Source of the DNA: Symbiodinium natans
Taxonomy: Eukaryota; Sar; Dinophyceae; Suessiales; Symbiodiniaceae
Reading direction: 5' to 3'
Assembly: GCA_905221605.1 (NCBI GenBank)
Contig: CAJNDS010002606.1
Location: 80,001 to 144,000 of the forward strand
Length of the DNA: 64,000 nt
The translations under genes and the position numbers were made by a program. This document shows positions 1-11,355 of the stretch, in pieces. The notes beneath the pieces are model-generated. The model saw only the letters and a program-made list of their open reading frames with translations, was not told the origin of the DNA and did no database searches. Numbering within the stretch: position 1 is the first letter of the stretch; every line of letters starts with the position of its first letter.

Positions 1-560
1 ATCTCAACAGGATCAATACCTGGAGCTATTAGCACCTTGCAAAGCTTCAGCTTGTCCTTCTTGGGAATCGGGGAGGCCTCTACGACTTCACAGACGGTGG
101 GGCCGCGCTTCTTTTTCTCTTTCTTTTCCTTCTTCTCTTTTTTGTCCTTCTTCTCGTCCTTGGAATCCTTCTCCTCCTTGTCTGCACTTTTCTTCTTTTT
201 CTTCTTCTCGCCAAACATGGCAATCTCGTCATCCACCTGGTCATCTTTCTTTTTCTTCTTTTCCGGCGACGAGTCCTTGTCCACTTTGTCGGACTTTTCT
301 GCTGCCTTTTCCGCCTTTTTTTCGGCCGGCTTCTCGACCTTCTCCGGCTTCTCGGCTTTCTTTTCCGGCTTCTTCGGCGGCGGCTCCTCTTCTTCCTCCT
401 CCTCCTCCTCATCTGAGTCCTCCTCGTCCGAATCCATCATCATGGCAAAGAGGTTCTTCTTCTTGGGCGCGGCCTCAGGCTCACTGCCTGAGTCGCTTTC
501 CTCCGGCTCTTCATCGGAAGATGGTGGTGTGGCCACCTGCTTCTTCTTATTCGCAGGCAT
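1..560 (-). CDS. Lys/Glu-rich low-complexity protein, 5' part of gene
   Basis: Reading leftward from the ATG at 560-558 there is an uninterrupted frame to the window edge, so the gene is cut off at its 3' side. The protein starts MPANKKKQVATPPSSDEE and then alternates acidic blocks (a run of nine Glu near residue 55), a Pro-Lys-Glu/Ala-Lys-Ala repeat zone, and basic runs of Lys. A non-repetitive stretch containing CEVVEASPIPKKDKLKLCKV follows near residue 165. A possible intron donor (CCAG|GTATTG) lies near position 18. Charged N-terminal tails like this are common on translation, ribosome-biogenesis and chromatin proteins, but I see no domain to name it by. Codon use is GC3-rich and the frame is long, so I judge this the coding strand; the 590-base opposite frame is its antisense shadow. 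Confidence 0.75.
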   Translation of the reverse strand, partial: MPANKKKQVATPPSSDEEPEESDSGSEPEAAPKKKNLFAMMMDSDEEDSDEEEEEEEEEPPPKKPEKKAEKPEKVEKPAEKKAEKAAEKSDKVDKDSSPEKKKKKDDQVDDEIAMFGEKKKKKKSADKEEKDSKDEKKDKKEKKEKKEKKKRGPTVCEVVEASPIPKKDKLKLCKVLIAPGIDPVE

Positions 561-1315
561 TTCGCCGCTAAGGCTTGCTCAAAGGCAAATCTTTCTCTTG
601 AGAATTGAGTCAGGGTTGCAATGGTGACTCGCCCGTTCGGACGAGCAACGCTCAGGCAACGTTAATGTCAAAGTGCGCAACTAACACAGAGACCGATGTA
701 TCACTAGGGAGCTGACTGCGTTGCTGGTGGGCTGGTGGTGAGTTGCCGCATGTGTTTTCGATCGTGTGTGATAGAAGAGAATTTGGGAAGACGAGGTTTC
801 TCTCGTTGGAGTGATGTGCAGCACTTCGCCTTCGCTGGCACAAACTGTCTAAGCCAAGAGCTCTCAATGATGCGGATCGCATCCACAACACAGGCAAGAA
901 CCAACAACATCGCAACAGCATGAAAGCAACACGTGCACATGTGCTGTCAGTTCGGCCGGCTGGAGTTCATGAAAAATGTTCGTTCTTTTTCATCAAAGAA
1001 CCACCGCGCGCGGACTTCACGCAGAGTCCATTCAGAGTTGAGACGTCTTAGACGTTCTTACTTTTGAACTCCCAGTGACATTACACATAGGCACCTGCAT
1101 GCTGTGCGTCTTCATATGTCTTCATCATGTCTCCCGCTGCGTACACTCTGGTGAAACAGGCACTCCATCCTAGTGTTCATCGGCACGGCATCAAGAGATG
1201 GATCATACCGGGTCTTGAAACACCTCGTCACAAGGGCATGCGGGTGCAGATAGTGGTTTTCCCTGCTGAAAAGCCCCCAAAACCGCAATTCTAAACATTA
1301 TTTTACTTCGAACAT
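561..1315. other. No gene recognised; 5' flank of the Lys/Glu-rich gene
   Basis: Only short frames on both strands, without exon-like AG|G junctions. This is the expected leader and promoter side of the minus-strand gene that starts at 560. No TATA box or obvious trans-splice acceptor tract could be singled out. Confidence 0.4.
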
Positions 1316-1535
1316 CCCCTCTGGGGTTGGGCAACACTCTGGGGTTTAGCATTCCAGGGAAACTCTGGGGTTGGGCACTCCAGGGAGACTCTGGGGCTGG
1401 GCACTCCGGGGACTGGGTTGGGCACTCTAGGCAGACTCTGGGCTTGGGACTCTGGGTTGGGCACTCAAGGGAGACTCTGGGGTTGGGCACTCTGGGGTTG
1501 GGCACTCTGGGGTTGGGCACTCCAAAGACACTCTA
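1316..1535. repeat. Degenerate minisatellite, unit about GGGGTTGGGCACTCT
   Basis: About twelve imperfect copies of a 14-25 base unit built on CTCTGGGGTTGGGCACTC, the last three nearly perfect and directly adjacent at 1482-1523. Frames through it on both strands yield PNPRV or LGLGT peptide repeats and are not genes. Confidence 0.9.
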
Positions 1536-1815
1536 GACTGGGCGACAAAAAGAGTTCCGGGCGAGGAGAAGAGTTCTGGGGGGCGAGGAGCAGAGTTGAG
1601 TTTAGTCTAACAACCCCACACCGAGGTGGGGACAAACCCCAAACCTTAAGTCCCAAAACCACTTCAACCCATCGATCCCAAAGTGCTGAAGCCACTCTTT
1701 CAGGGCCCCCTAGGAAAGGCACTGCTTGCAAGTAAGCGTCGCTCAAGTTCCATGCTCACGCCTCAGCGTCTTGGCAGGTGCAAAAACCGACAGCCCCTTG
1801 TAGGTCTACTGCTGA

Positions 1816-1817
<2 letters not shown>

Positions 1818-1848
<31 letters not shown>

Positions 1849-1870
1849 CCGCGCGCGCGCGCGCGCGCGC
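1818..1870. repeat. (CA)14 followed by (GC)10, alternating purine-pyrimidine tract
   Basis: A perfect CA run (1818-1846), four C residues and a perfect GC run (1851-1870). Both halves alternate purine and pyrimidine and are classic left-handed (Z) DNA formers; the joined block is unusual. Confidence 0.95.
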
Positions 1871-2029
1871 AACAAAACGTCTGGCTCTTCGTTGATATTG
1901 GAGTATTGCACTTGTACTGTATAGCCGCTTGGAGGTTCGTCGTGCGTTTTTTGCAAAAGAGAGCGTGGTGTGTAAACTCGGACCCCCGCCCAATACCCCA
2001 GTACAAGCTGAGATGAAATAGTTCCGGCC

Positions 2030-2929
2030 CCTTTTTTGCCGAAGCACTGCAGGTAGCTCCTAAGAGCTCCTCGAGCACGAGCTCTGGCTGCTTGTTTCGC
2101 TTCCTGGGGGGACCCTCTTCGAGTTCACCTTGGTGTATGTGCCCCACATGCACACATATGTCAAAACATACTGTGACCACGTTGTACCGGGTCTCTGCAG
2201 CCATCCCTGCTGTCATGACATCCACTTCTGGAATGTCCATGGACTTGTGAGATGCCTCATCAAATCTCACCTTCGTGACAGTGACAGAAAGTTCGAGAAG
2301 AGGTTTGAGTATGTCATTCTGACTGAGCAGAAGCTTCAAAAATGCCGGCCTGCGAGTTGTGGCTAGGTGACGACTTGCCCTCAGTCTCTTGCACTGATTT
2401 GCTTTCGGTCACGCCCCAGGCAACCGGAGTGCCATCAGCAAGCGGAATTTGCCCAGAGGTAATTTCGACAGCCTCTGTGCTCAGAACCTGCTCAGATTGG
2501 CCATGAAGTGGAGAAGCATAGGCAACATTCGGTTGCTGCAGAACTCTAGGCTGTTGCAACAGCCGACATTAACAACTGTCAACTCTTATCACTGCCTGCT
2601 TGGAAGTGTCCTCGGCAGTGCCTTGGGCTGGCGCATCCCAGGAATCCAAGCACTGCCACTGTGAAGGTTCATGCGCCAGCTTCTCGTACACGAACAGCCT
2701 CACCTAGCACACGGCGCAGCCAGACTCTACCTATGATCCTAATCTTCAAGTTAAGCACATCCTTTCAGTGACTAGTGCTCTCTTGCTCTCTTTCCTTCTG
2801 TAGGGCACTCAAGAAACTCACAGGCTGTCTTCTTCTCCACACTTAATGGCACCCTGAGCAGGAACGCGGCCGCGACGGCCAAGCTGTCCAGTTCGTTTGG
2901 TCTGAGGCCCCCCCCCCCGTGTTTTCAGG

Positions 2930-2967
<38 letters not shown>

Positions 2968-3983
2968 TCTGTGAGACAGCTTTTTTCGAGAGCATCATGT
3001 CACGATCCTGGTCCAACCTGTCAACGCCCTCGCCGGACCCTCGCCCGCACATTTCTTCTCGAGAAATACCCGCCTACTCTCGCATGCTTGTCGCCTGATG
3101 GGATCGACCACCCAATACGCAAGCGGGCCCCTCGCTCTGCCAGAGGTTCTTTGCTAAAAAAAAACCTTGATGAGCTTGATGAACCCTGAACCAAGCCGGG
3201 CAACAGCATGGTTTATCCGGGCTTGGTCTGTCGCAGCTTCCAATCCCGGCTGGTCAGCAGCGAGGTCAGCTGCTGCTGCACTGACCTAAGAGGCATGTCT
3301 GCAACATGTCGCCACCAGCCTTTGCACGTGTACTACTGCACCTACCAGGACCTGTTGAATGAAGGCTTGGCCAATTGCCAACATGCTTCCACCATAGTCT
3401 TTTCAGTTTGTTGCGTAGCATCACCTGGGCCCCCCCCCCTCCGCCTGGCAGCACAGGTCACCCGAACAAAAATGTATACTAAACACTGACGCTAAAATCT
3501 ATTTCCTGTTCTCTTGCAAACAGCTACTCATCTTCGGCTGGCGAAAACCCTTCGGCTGCAAAAACAACTAGCCGGCGATTGAACGAAACTACTGGTGGAA
3601 GCACGCGAGCGATTTCAGAGACCCAATGCACGCCTTTCAATCTCAGTCTCGAAAACACCTGAAGAAGTCTTCTACATCATCTCAACATCCTCAACTGTCA
3701 GCAACATACCTTCCCAGAGTATAAACAACCATTCCGCCAAATGCGAATCCCCACCCAACACTGGCCCGGCCCTGCTTTCCTGGAAAAACCTCCTTCAATG
3801 ACTGCTGAAGGGATGATACAATGTCCTCACAGTGCGAGCGTCAGGCAATGTACAACACTTGCACAACCAATCCAGCTGAGTCACGGCATGCGGATCTCGA
3901 TCTAGCGATTCCATGTAGGTTCGCTGCCCAGTTCCTGGGTTCTCAGCCAATCCATCTGCATCTGCATCGGCCACAATCGTAAC
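2030..3983 (-). CDS. Hypothetical protein, multi-exon (minus strand)
   Basis: Exon-like blocks read leftward. 3983-3876 (36 codons, starts VTIVADADADGLAENP); 3779-3710; 2658-2596 (21 codons, WQCLDSWDAPAQGTAEDTSK); 2535-2350 (62 codons, contains QIPLADGTPVAWGVTESK); and from 2270 on (starts VRFDEASHKSMDIPEVDV, open to about 2030). The 2658-2596 exon ends CAG|GC and is followed in phase 0 by an exon after CTGCAG. The 2535-2350 exon ends CAG|GC and the next starts after GAAG|G, again in phase 0, so the two introns are GC-AG, 60 and 79 bases. I do not recognise a domain; the product looks soluble, acidic and partly disordered. Exons between 2658 and 3710 and the two ends are not resolved, so blocks could belong to two genes. 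Confidence 0.55.
2933..2964. repeat. (CT)16 microsatellite with a C11 run just upstream
   Basis: Perfect CT dinucleotide run preceded at 2908-2918 by a C homopolymer. It lies in the unresolved, probably intronic, part of the minus-strand gene at 2-4 kb. Confidence 0.9.
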
Positions 3984-5756
3984 CTGAGCGACATGGTCAA
4001 TCGAAGATCATGCGAAACAAGAAAACGGCAGGAAATCAACGACGACAGGCTGCCGGGAAGGAAATCTTGCCCATCCTGAAACGCTGAAACAGCATACTGG
4101 CTTGAAACTTCAACCAGCCAAAATCCATGCTCAGAACTGCTCTCCCCTCTGCCCCTGTTTGCTCCTGCGCAAGCAATTGACCCACCGCAAAGAAAAAGAA
4201 AATGTTTCTGCTTCCTTCCCCGTTCCACCCTCAATCACTCCGTCGGTGCAGCCCGGGCCGCGGTTTCTTTGTTGCGCTTTTCCTGGGGCCCCTTGCTTTA
4301 AGCGTGTACAGGCTAGAGGCTGGAGGATCCGGTGCAAAGTGCATGCCCCGAAACGGGGTCCAAACGTGAAGATGGCCAGCCTCTCTCTCTCTCTCTCTCG
4401 TTATTTTCCCCTTTTACCGTGCTTTCACTCCTTGAAGAACTCACGCCACACACTTCACAATCAAGCCAGCTAAGTGACAGCTTGGTCTGGGTTCAGCTCC
4501 TCATTGCGTTGCTGTCCGTCTTCCATGAACTCAATCGGGACAACATGTGGAGCCTGGCTGGCGTGAAGGATTGCCACTCCCATATCATTTCTCTCTTACT
4601 CATCAAGAGGGAAATTATCTTCACTCTCTTTCTTTACGTCTTCTTGCAAGCTCATGCTGAGCTCCTTCTCCCCATGCCTCTGTCTCTCCAGCTCCCTCCA
4701 TCTCTCTATCTCTCTCTATCTTCTTCTGCTTCTCCTCCTGCTTCTGCTGGTGGGCTGAAGGGTTTCGGGTCTTTTCTCTGTCGCTTTCTTCGTCTTTGTT
4801 TCTTTCTTTCTGCGCACTTATCCCTCCCCCATTGGAGAGGTCCGCCAGTAGGCGTGCGTAGCGGAATTACCGATGCATCTGAGTTCCCGGGAGAATGAGG
4901 TGGTGTTAGGACAAACATTATGGAACTCACTTAATGGGTCGGTGTTCTCCCTTATCAGACGCGGTGCTCCCGTCGCCCCTCCGCAGCAATGACGGCTTAC
5001 TTGTACTTACACGTGGCCAACCAAACCCCGTCCAAGAGGTTACTCCCAGTAAGCCTTACTGTGAGCTGTTCAGGGCAGAATGTGAGCGTGACACTTTCGA
5101 AAGCTTCGGACAAGTACTTTCTCCCCAGCCCGTTGCTCACTTCGTGTCGCTCTCTCTCTGTCTCTCTATATGTGGGCTTGGTGGAAACCCCCATGCAGAT
5201 GCTGCTCCTCCTCTTCTTCTTCTTCTTCTGCAGTGCTTGAAGAGCGCAAGCACCCTCCGCACACTTGGCCCGCCCGGAATGTTCAGTGTCCTCATGAAAC
5301 TTACCATTGGAAACAGGAGACAGGGCTTTCTGATCTGGAAAGTTCCCCCTCTAGACTTTGCTTCTCCATGCATCAAAGTTACAGCTTCCCTCTTGCCAAA
5401 GCAAACACGGCTAAGATTGTTCGCTTTGCTCCAACGTGTGACAAGCGCGATCTTCCTTGTCGAGTCTCCAGTGCACTTGTGTGCTCTCTTTCCTTCTTTT
5501 CTTTCGGAGGGCATGGGGGCCGGGGCCCCCGCGCGACATCGCCCGCCCCTGTTTCCGGAGCGGTGCCATGGGACAGTTGTGTGCTCTTCTTCTTCTGCTG
5601 GGCTTGAAGGAGCCCCGGACCCCTCCGCGGACGCGCGCCCGAATCCCGTCCTGTGGTGAAATGTCCACTCAGGTGTCGGTGTTCCGACTGCTTTCCCCAA
5701 GCGTGAGACCTTTGTACCTGGGGCCGATTCCCCTCTGCAAACAAGTGTTTGCTCAC
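3984..5756. other. Pyrimidine-rich stretch, no certain gene
   Basis: Contains (CT)10 at 4380-4399, CT-rich patches near 4670-4730 and 5150-5170, and a TTC run at 5207-5228. A minus-strand block at about 4125-4010 reads VSSQYAVSAFQDGQDFLPG and may be a further exon of the gene to the left. Longer frames here are CT read-through (SLSLSL). Confidence 0.4.
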
Positions 5757-5759
5757 AAC

Positions 5760-5925
5760 TCTCTCTCTCTCTCTCTCTCTTTCTTCCTTCCTTCCTTCCT
5801 TCCTTCCTTCCTTCCTTCCTTCCTTCCTTGCTTTCGTTCTTGTTCTATATTCTTTCTTTCTTTCTGTCTTTCTTTCTTTCTTTCTTGCCTTCTTTCCTTC
5901 CTTCCTTCCTTCCTTTCTTTCTTGG
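5760..5925. repeat. Compound (CT)n-(TTCC)n-(TTTC)n microsatellite
   Basis: About 25 bases of CT, then TTCC tetramers to about 5830, then TTTC and TTCC tetramers to 5925, all on a pyrimidine-only strand. A second CT run follows at 6089-6108. Overlapping frames encode only SFLPSFLPSF or KEGRKEGRKE and are not genes. Confidence 0.95.
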
Positions 5926-6202
5926 GGCATGGGGACAAGAACCCGAGCGTCCGCGCCTGCCCCTGGGCGCGTGACCGGTTCCCCCTTCCCCTGTCATTAC
6001 TACCCTCATTCTTATTCACCAAGTCATCAAATCTCGTGCTGTCATTTCGGCTTTCAGCCCCCTACCCTTTGTATCTTGAAACGCGAGATCTCTCTCTCTC
6101 TCTCTATTTTTCTCTCTCGGGAAGAAACCCATCTGAGTGACAGTATGGACCTGCATATTGTCTGCTCGTGCACTTGTACACACTTGTAGACAGCAACGAC
6201 TT

Positions 6203-8347
6203 TCATGACCATATGGCAATTGTGGCGCATGCAGTCACCAATTTCATCACAGCAACTGCTGGTCCCGCATCCTCTGGCTCAATGTTGGGTCTATCAGCGG
6301 CCCATGGCCCAAGATCATCATGGAAAGATTTGGCGGCTGCTGCCAGCTGCTCCTCCAATACATCATCTGTAGGTACCTGTGAACTCGGCGCGTTAAGACT
6401 CAGTTTCCCCGTGCGACGTGCTAGCTTGTGCTCAGAACTGTGGAACGTCCATCAACTTTCAACTATGGCCGTGACCATTCGGAAACCCAACATTGGGAAG
6501 AGGCCCTCTGCACCCAAAACATCACCAGAAGCCGCCGCCGTTCCTGACGGTTCCGGCGCTGGTCTCGTTCGTCCTGCGCACCAGTCGACCCCATGTGCCG
6601 AACTAGGCCTTCTCCTTTGCGTGCTTTCGTCCTCACGGGCAGGTGTGCCTTCGTCCAAAAAGACTCAAGCTGACACGCCTGCTGACACACCTGCCGACAC
6701 ACCTGCCTGCACCACGGTATCCGCACATCGTGGCCAAGGCATCAAGGATGGCTCTGGAACTTTGTCAACAAGCGGCTCCCAATCGCATCCACTACTGTCA
6801 GGCTTGTAACCATGGACCACAGGCCTTCGTGCTGCCGGCGCTTTGCTGAAAGGCGGGTGCGGGATGCGCAGCGGTTGCGGCTGTGAGATTCTGGCACTGC
6901 TGGGTCGACTTCGGGCACGGGGTGACACGGACGGAGTGGCTGATGGAGATTTGTTCTCCAGTTTCTGCCGCAGCGTTTCGCGCTCAACACATCTGATGCC
7001 TGAGCACGAAACATGCAGACCTTGTGAACATTGCACCAAAAGCTTGTCTTATTACGCACAACATGCTGCGGATCCAAGCGTCGTTCCAAACGCAAAGCCT
7101 GCTTGTGCGAAATCTCTCGCGTCGCTCGCAGCTTTGCTCTTCCAACACCTTTCTCCTGCAGAAGCGCACGGCGCTTCTGCTCAGCTTCCGACTGCCTTGC
7201 CAAAGGTACCAAGATCCAAAGTGCTTCAGGAAAAAGCGGCCACACTCAGCACACAAGCACATTCAAACCCACAAAAGAAAGGCGTATATTGAATATTATT
7301 GAATCATGAGTGCAAACCCCGTCTAGTCTTAGTAGCCACTTAGACTGTCATCCAGGCTCACCTTCTTGACTCCTGCTCGATGCGTTGGCTCCTCAACTCC
7401 TCCTGCTGCAGGAATATCTTGCGACGATTCGTCTCAAGAACTGCTTGCCTTACAGCAGCCGCGTTCGTCATGAGCTCTGAAATTTCTTGCTTGGCACCTT
7501 TGCTTCTAGCGATGCGCTCCTCATGACCCTTGCTACGGCACTGCCATTGGGACTGCTGTCGATCCGCGTGCTCCTGCTTCATCTGGGCACCAGTGGCTCG
7601 TACTGCTTCAATACGTGAGTTCCGTGATCGGGCTCTTTCTTTCACCTCTTTGTGGTGCTGTGCTTTAAGGTACACTGCAAAGGACAGTTTGGCTTCCCAA
7701 CGCCGGAGGTCTCCAATGTCTTCCGGCGCTTCGGTCGTCCGAACGTGGGCAGACTGAGGTCTGGGACGCGTCCTCGGCCGGCCACAACTCCCATCCACAC
7801 ACGTCCTGACTTCAGGTGATGAGCTATGTTCGCCATGGCTTCTGTTGAAATGACGTGGTGATGTCCGATCGCAACCCTCAGTCTGTTTCATTGGCGTGCC
7901 CGTGCACAGCTCAGCCTCCCAAATCACTTGCCCCAGAAGTTGCATTGCATATCGCGTTCGTGGTGATTGCCCTGGCACGTTTCTCGGGCTTGCCGGCTTC
8001 ACACCACTCGCGTTGCTCGCGGTCGATAAAACGTCCGACTTTTCAAGGCCTTGAAGCCACAATGCTCTGGCACAGTGTGGCTGGGCCAGAAACGATTCCA
8101 AAGCATCTGGCTGACCCCGTAGCAGTGCAGCGGCTTTTGCGACACACGTTGGCGGCAGCTCATAAATGGATGTAGTGGCGATGATGGAGCTGTGTGGGCG
8201 ACACGACGGAGACATACTTTCACCTTCATTACGAGCAACAGGCCAAAAAAACAATGCAACATTATGCAACATTGTGATTGCCAAGCGGTTGCCAAAATGA
8301 TCCCATGAAACGCCGGAAGCCTCCAATCGATGGCGTTGACCACACAT
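6203..8347 (-). CDS. Hypothetical coiled-coil protein, multi-exon (minus strand)
   Basis: The largest exon runs 8347-7362. It starts MCGQRHRLEASGVSWDHFGN, carries a Ser/Arg-rich middle and ends in a long charged helix (HHKEVKERARSRNSR, later IFLQQEELRSQRIEQESR) with strong coiled-coil character, then a GT donor (AAG|GTGAGC). Later blocks on the same strand continue the theme: about 7205-7060 (SEAEQKRRALLQEK), about 7000-6665 (VERETLRQKLENK, then Ser/Pro-rich), about 6640-6480 (DEGTPAREDESTQRRRPSS) and a last exon 6366-6203 (VLEEQLAAAAKSFHDDLG ... TACATIAIWS) ending in TGA at 6205-6203 after a CTACAG acceptor. Order, strand and composition support one gene, but the middle junctions are not fixed. 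I cannot assign a function; dinoflagellate cytoskeletal or flagellar coiled-coil proteins look like this. Confidence 0.6.
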
Positions 8348-8567
8348 CTGTCATCTGCTGTCACCGCGCATCAAAACCAATCACCTGCACCATTCACTCG
8401 CACACCTCCTTGTCAACCATTTGTCAACACGCAAGCATTAATTTGCCGAAATTAATTACATTTAACGTCGGTACAGCAGGCCTTGCTGCAAAAGCAGCCG
8501 CGTGCCTATTGCACACGAAACACAGATCACCATTTGCTGAGCCGAAACTGCCATCGTGAACACGCAG

Positions 8568-8661
8568 ACAAACACACACAAACACACAAACACACAAACA
8601 CACAAACACACAAACACACAAACACACAAACACACACACACACACACACAAACACAAACAA
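8568..8661. repeat. (CACACAAA)n octamer and (CA)n array
   Basis: About eight copies of ACACACAA in tandem, passing into a plain CA run at about 8630-8650 and then ACAAACAACAAAA. Purine-pyrimidine alternation is broken once per unit by AAA. Confidence 0.9.
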
Positions 8662-9180
8662 CAAAACTTGCGCAACCCAGAACAAAAATCCAATGCGCCA
8701 AATGGCAAGGCGGAATGACGGACAGCCAAGCCGGCCTTTGGACTGTCACGTTGGTCGTTGGGTATTCGAGTCAATCGATGGTCCTAATATGCACAGGGGT
8801 CAACCCGGTTGCAAAAACATTCGCAACCTGCAACACCTTACACTTTGCATATTCCACGGTATCTACACTGACACACTATGTTACACGGCCCATGGCGTCA
8901 CACCACGGCTCACCATGCCAACCATTGAATGCAGGGAACACCTCGAATGACGGGATCGCCGTACACTCATGGTACACCATCTCCGTCTAATTCAAACCAC
9001 GAACCGCCAATAAACAATCAAACAAGCAATGATTCACAATCGTCTCGCCTGTGTCGAATGTGGGCTTGTTGTTTTTTTTTTTTTCTCCGCACCCTTTTTT
9101 CCAGCATCCGATCGCGGTCCCAGTGCAGCAGCCCACCGAGCCCTACCGGACCCACAACCCGCCTAACCACCGACCCGGGC
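8662..9180. other. No gene recognised
   Basis: Unremarkable sequence with a T14 run at 9071-9084. It separates the minus-strand coiled-coil gene from the LINE remnants; I see no exon-like frame in it. Confidence 0.4.
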
Positions 9181-9757
9181 TCACCCCAAGCGAGAGGCGA
9201 GCGGCGGCGATTCAGCCGAGTCAGCGAGGACGTCGCTCAGGAGAGGCGCGTCTCCGTCAAGGTTCGCGGTGCTGGAGATGGGCAGGGACAGCAGGCTGGC
9301 AGCGAATGAGCGGGCAGCTGCGATGGACAAGAACCCAGACCATCGTCCGACGAAAGCCGCTATACACGCAGCACGTTGCGACGGAGCTGCGCCGCGCGCC
9401 CGCGCTCGCGCGAGCAAACGGATGAAGGTGGCTGCTTCGGCACTCCAGCGACCACCAACCTCGAGGCCAAGAACAACCAGCCGGCACCGATGGGCTGCAG
9501 CGAACTCAGGGTAAGTGCGCTCTTTGGCCCGGCGCGCCTCAGCCAGGGCTACGCCTGCTGTGCTGCCACGCCGGCGACGGGGCAGACCAGCGGAAGTGAG
9601 TGGCGAGACCAAAGTTGTGTCAACGGCCAGCTGCGAGCCGCCCCACAAGGGCAAGCCATTGGCAATAACTTCAATGCGTCGCTCATCATGCCTGGCTGCC
9701 GAAAGGTTCAAGTCGCGGACAAGAACATTGGTTGCAACAGTTGCACCAGCTTCCCAA
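9181..9757 (-). mobile_element. LINE-type retrotransposon fragment, C-terminal end of ORF2 (copy a)
   Basis: A minus-strand frame begins abruptly inside the element (GATVATNVLVRDLNLS), continues through DERRIEVIANGLPLWGG, a Thr/Val segment (DTTLVSPLT), the conserved KERTYPE and LGLEVGGRWS motifs, an Ala/Arg-rich helix and a tail with WSGFLSIAAARSFAA, and stops at 9181. This order is that of the C-terminal domain after the reverse transcriptase in the LINE family widespread in dinoflagellate genomes. The 5' part is missing, so it is a dead, 5'-truncated copy. It shares DERRIEVIANGLP and flanking residues with the copy to its right (9920-11355), so the two are paralogous insertions lying in the same direction. 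Confidence 0.8.
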
Positions 9758-9919
9758 CGCTGAATGTGCATCATCAATTTTGGTAGGGGACACGCTGCCC
9801 GTGCTTTGTGGTGCATCAAAGGTCACTGCCTGCCCCTTCCTGTGGTGCATCATAGTTTGCAATTGCAACAGCCTGTGCTTCAAAGATATGAAAACAACAT
9901 ACGAGCAAGCAGTGCAGCT

Positions 9920-11355
9920 TTCCTGCGCGACGTAGGCGGCCCTGGCGCTGGATCGCAGCATGGGGGGGGCTGCGCGGGAGCGGCTACGAGCGAGGAGTCG
10001 GATGAAGGCTGCCTCCTCGCTCCATCGCCCTCCGAGCTCAATCCCGACCACAACCAGCCGGCACCGTGCGGAGCGGAGGAGTTCGGGGTATGTGCGCTCT
10101 TTGGCCTGCCGAGCGACGGTCAGGGCAGCTCCGGCTGTGAGGAGTTGGTGACGGCGAGCCTGCCCTGCCGAGTCCAAAGCTGACACGAGCGTGGTGTCGA
10201 CTGCCAACTGGGCGCCACTCCAAACGGGAAGGCCGTTGGCGATGACCTCTATGCGCCGCTCGTCCTGCCGTTGGATAACGAGGTTGAGGTCGCGCAGTAG
10301 CACGTTGGTGGCGACAGTGGCCCCGGCCTCTCTGCAGACACGAGCGGCAGCTCGCTCGAGCGGGACAGCTCGTGAGCGCAACAAACCCGAGCGTGGGCAA
10401 GAAGCAGGGTGGTCGCCAAAAGCATCCAAGCGGCGCCGACACGGGCACAGGGCAGAACCAGGTGCAGTTGCAGGCGCAGGCGGCGTAGCAACAGCACTCG
10501 GAAGAGAGCCGGTTCGAGCCGCACCTCGGGGGAGGTGGGCAAGGGGCCGGACTGGGATTCAAGCAGCGCTTGTGAGGGGACGTCCAGCCTCTGTGCCAGG
10601 GAGCCCGCAAATGCCGTGTCAAGGACGTGAGACTCGAGTGAAGTCAGCAGGCTGGTCGTCTGGCTGATCAGCTGTCGGGGAAGGGGCGCCATCCCGCGGC
10701 GGGGCCTGGAAGCCTGCATCAGTGAGTGTGTGCGCCGCATCCCTCAAAGCTGACAGTGACGGCGCCGCCTCAGCAAGCCCCTGCAACTGTCGTGTGGCTG
10801 TGAGGGTCACGAGCAGAAATGGCCGGGATGCAATCAGCCCAGGATGCGAAGGAGGCCGCTGGAGCGTTTCACGCCGCACTGCGCAGCCCGAGTCCCCCAT
10901 GCCGAAAGCTGAGGTGGGCCCGCCCGCAGACAAGCTCGTTGTCCAGGAACTCCCCGGCGGACTCAACACGAAGCAGACCGGTCATGCGCAGAGGCGAAAT
11001 CGCGTGTCCTGCTGGGGGGCAAGACCCTGAGCATGTATTGTGCCGTGGGCACGGCACAACACAACAGCAGCAGCCACGCAACCTGAAGGTCGGGGACATC
11101 AGGGAGCCTCGCAAAAAAGCGGCCGTGCTGTGTGGACAAGGTGTCAAGCTGCACGGCTATGTACTCGGGCGTGCCGAGTGGGGTTCCGAACACGCGGAGG
11201 CCACGTTCCGATGCAGGAAGGCGCGCATCACCAACCCAGATCTGCGCACCTTCGGGCGCTAGAAGGCCCTCGGGGCCGCGTTCAAAACACGAGTCTTGGA
11301 CGGGTTGAGGCGGATGTGCGCTTGGTCGAAAAGTGGTGCTGCAGCCCACCGACAA
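9920..11355 (-). mobile_element. LINE-type retrotransposon fragment, RT thumb to C-terminus, frameshifted (copy b)
   Basis: Reading leftward from 11355: a reverse transcriptase thumb segment (ERGLRVFGTPLGTPEYIA, then VPDLQVAWLLLLC), then in another frame HLSFRHGGLGLRSAA near 10900-10870, and from 10429 DAFGDHPASCPRSGLLRSRA, a Cys/His-bearing motif, followed by GATVATNVLLRDLNL, KERTYPELLRS and VVGIELGGRWSEEA. The order matches ORF2 of dinoflagellate LINEs, but at least two frame changes are needed, so it is a pseudogene. Homology is lost near 9920, before the tail that copy a retains. The catalytic fingers and palm are absent on the 5' side. Confidence 0.8.

Noticed and set aside
37-627. 196-codon plus-strand frame rich in Ser/Phe
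   Set aside because: It is the antisense of the Lys/Glu-rich minus-strand gene; Ser and Phe runs come from complementing GAA/GAG and AAG.
5457-6140. 227-codon plus frame with SFLPSFLPSF repeats
   Set aside because: It is held open by the CT/TTCC microsatellite; the two sides of the repeat show no junction or domain.
10505-10530. GGTTCGAGCC, considered as a tRNA T-loop
   Set aside because: It lies within LINE coding sequence and no acceptor stem or anticodon arm can be drawn around it.
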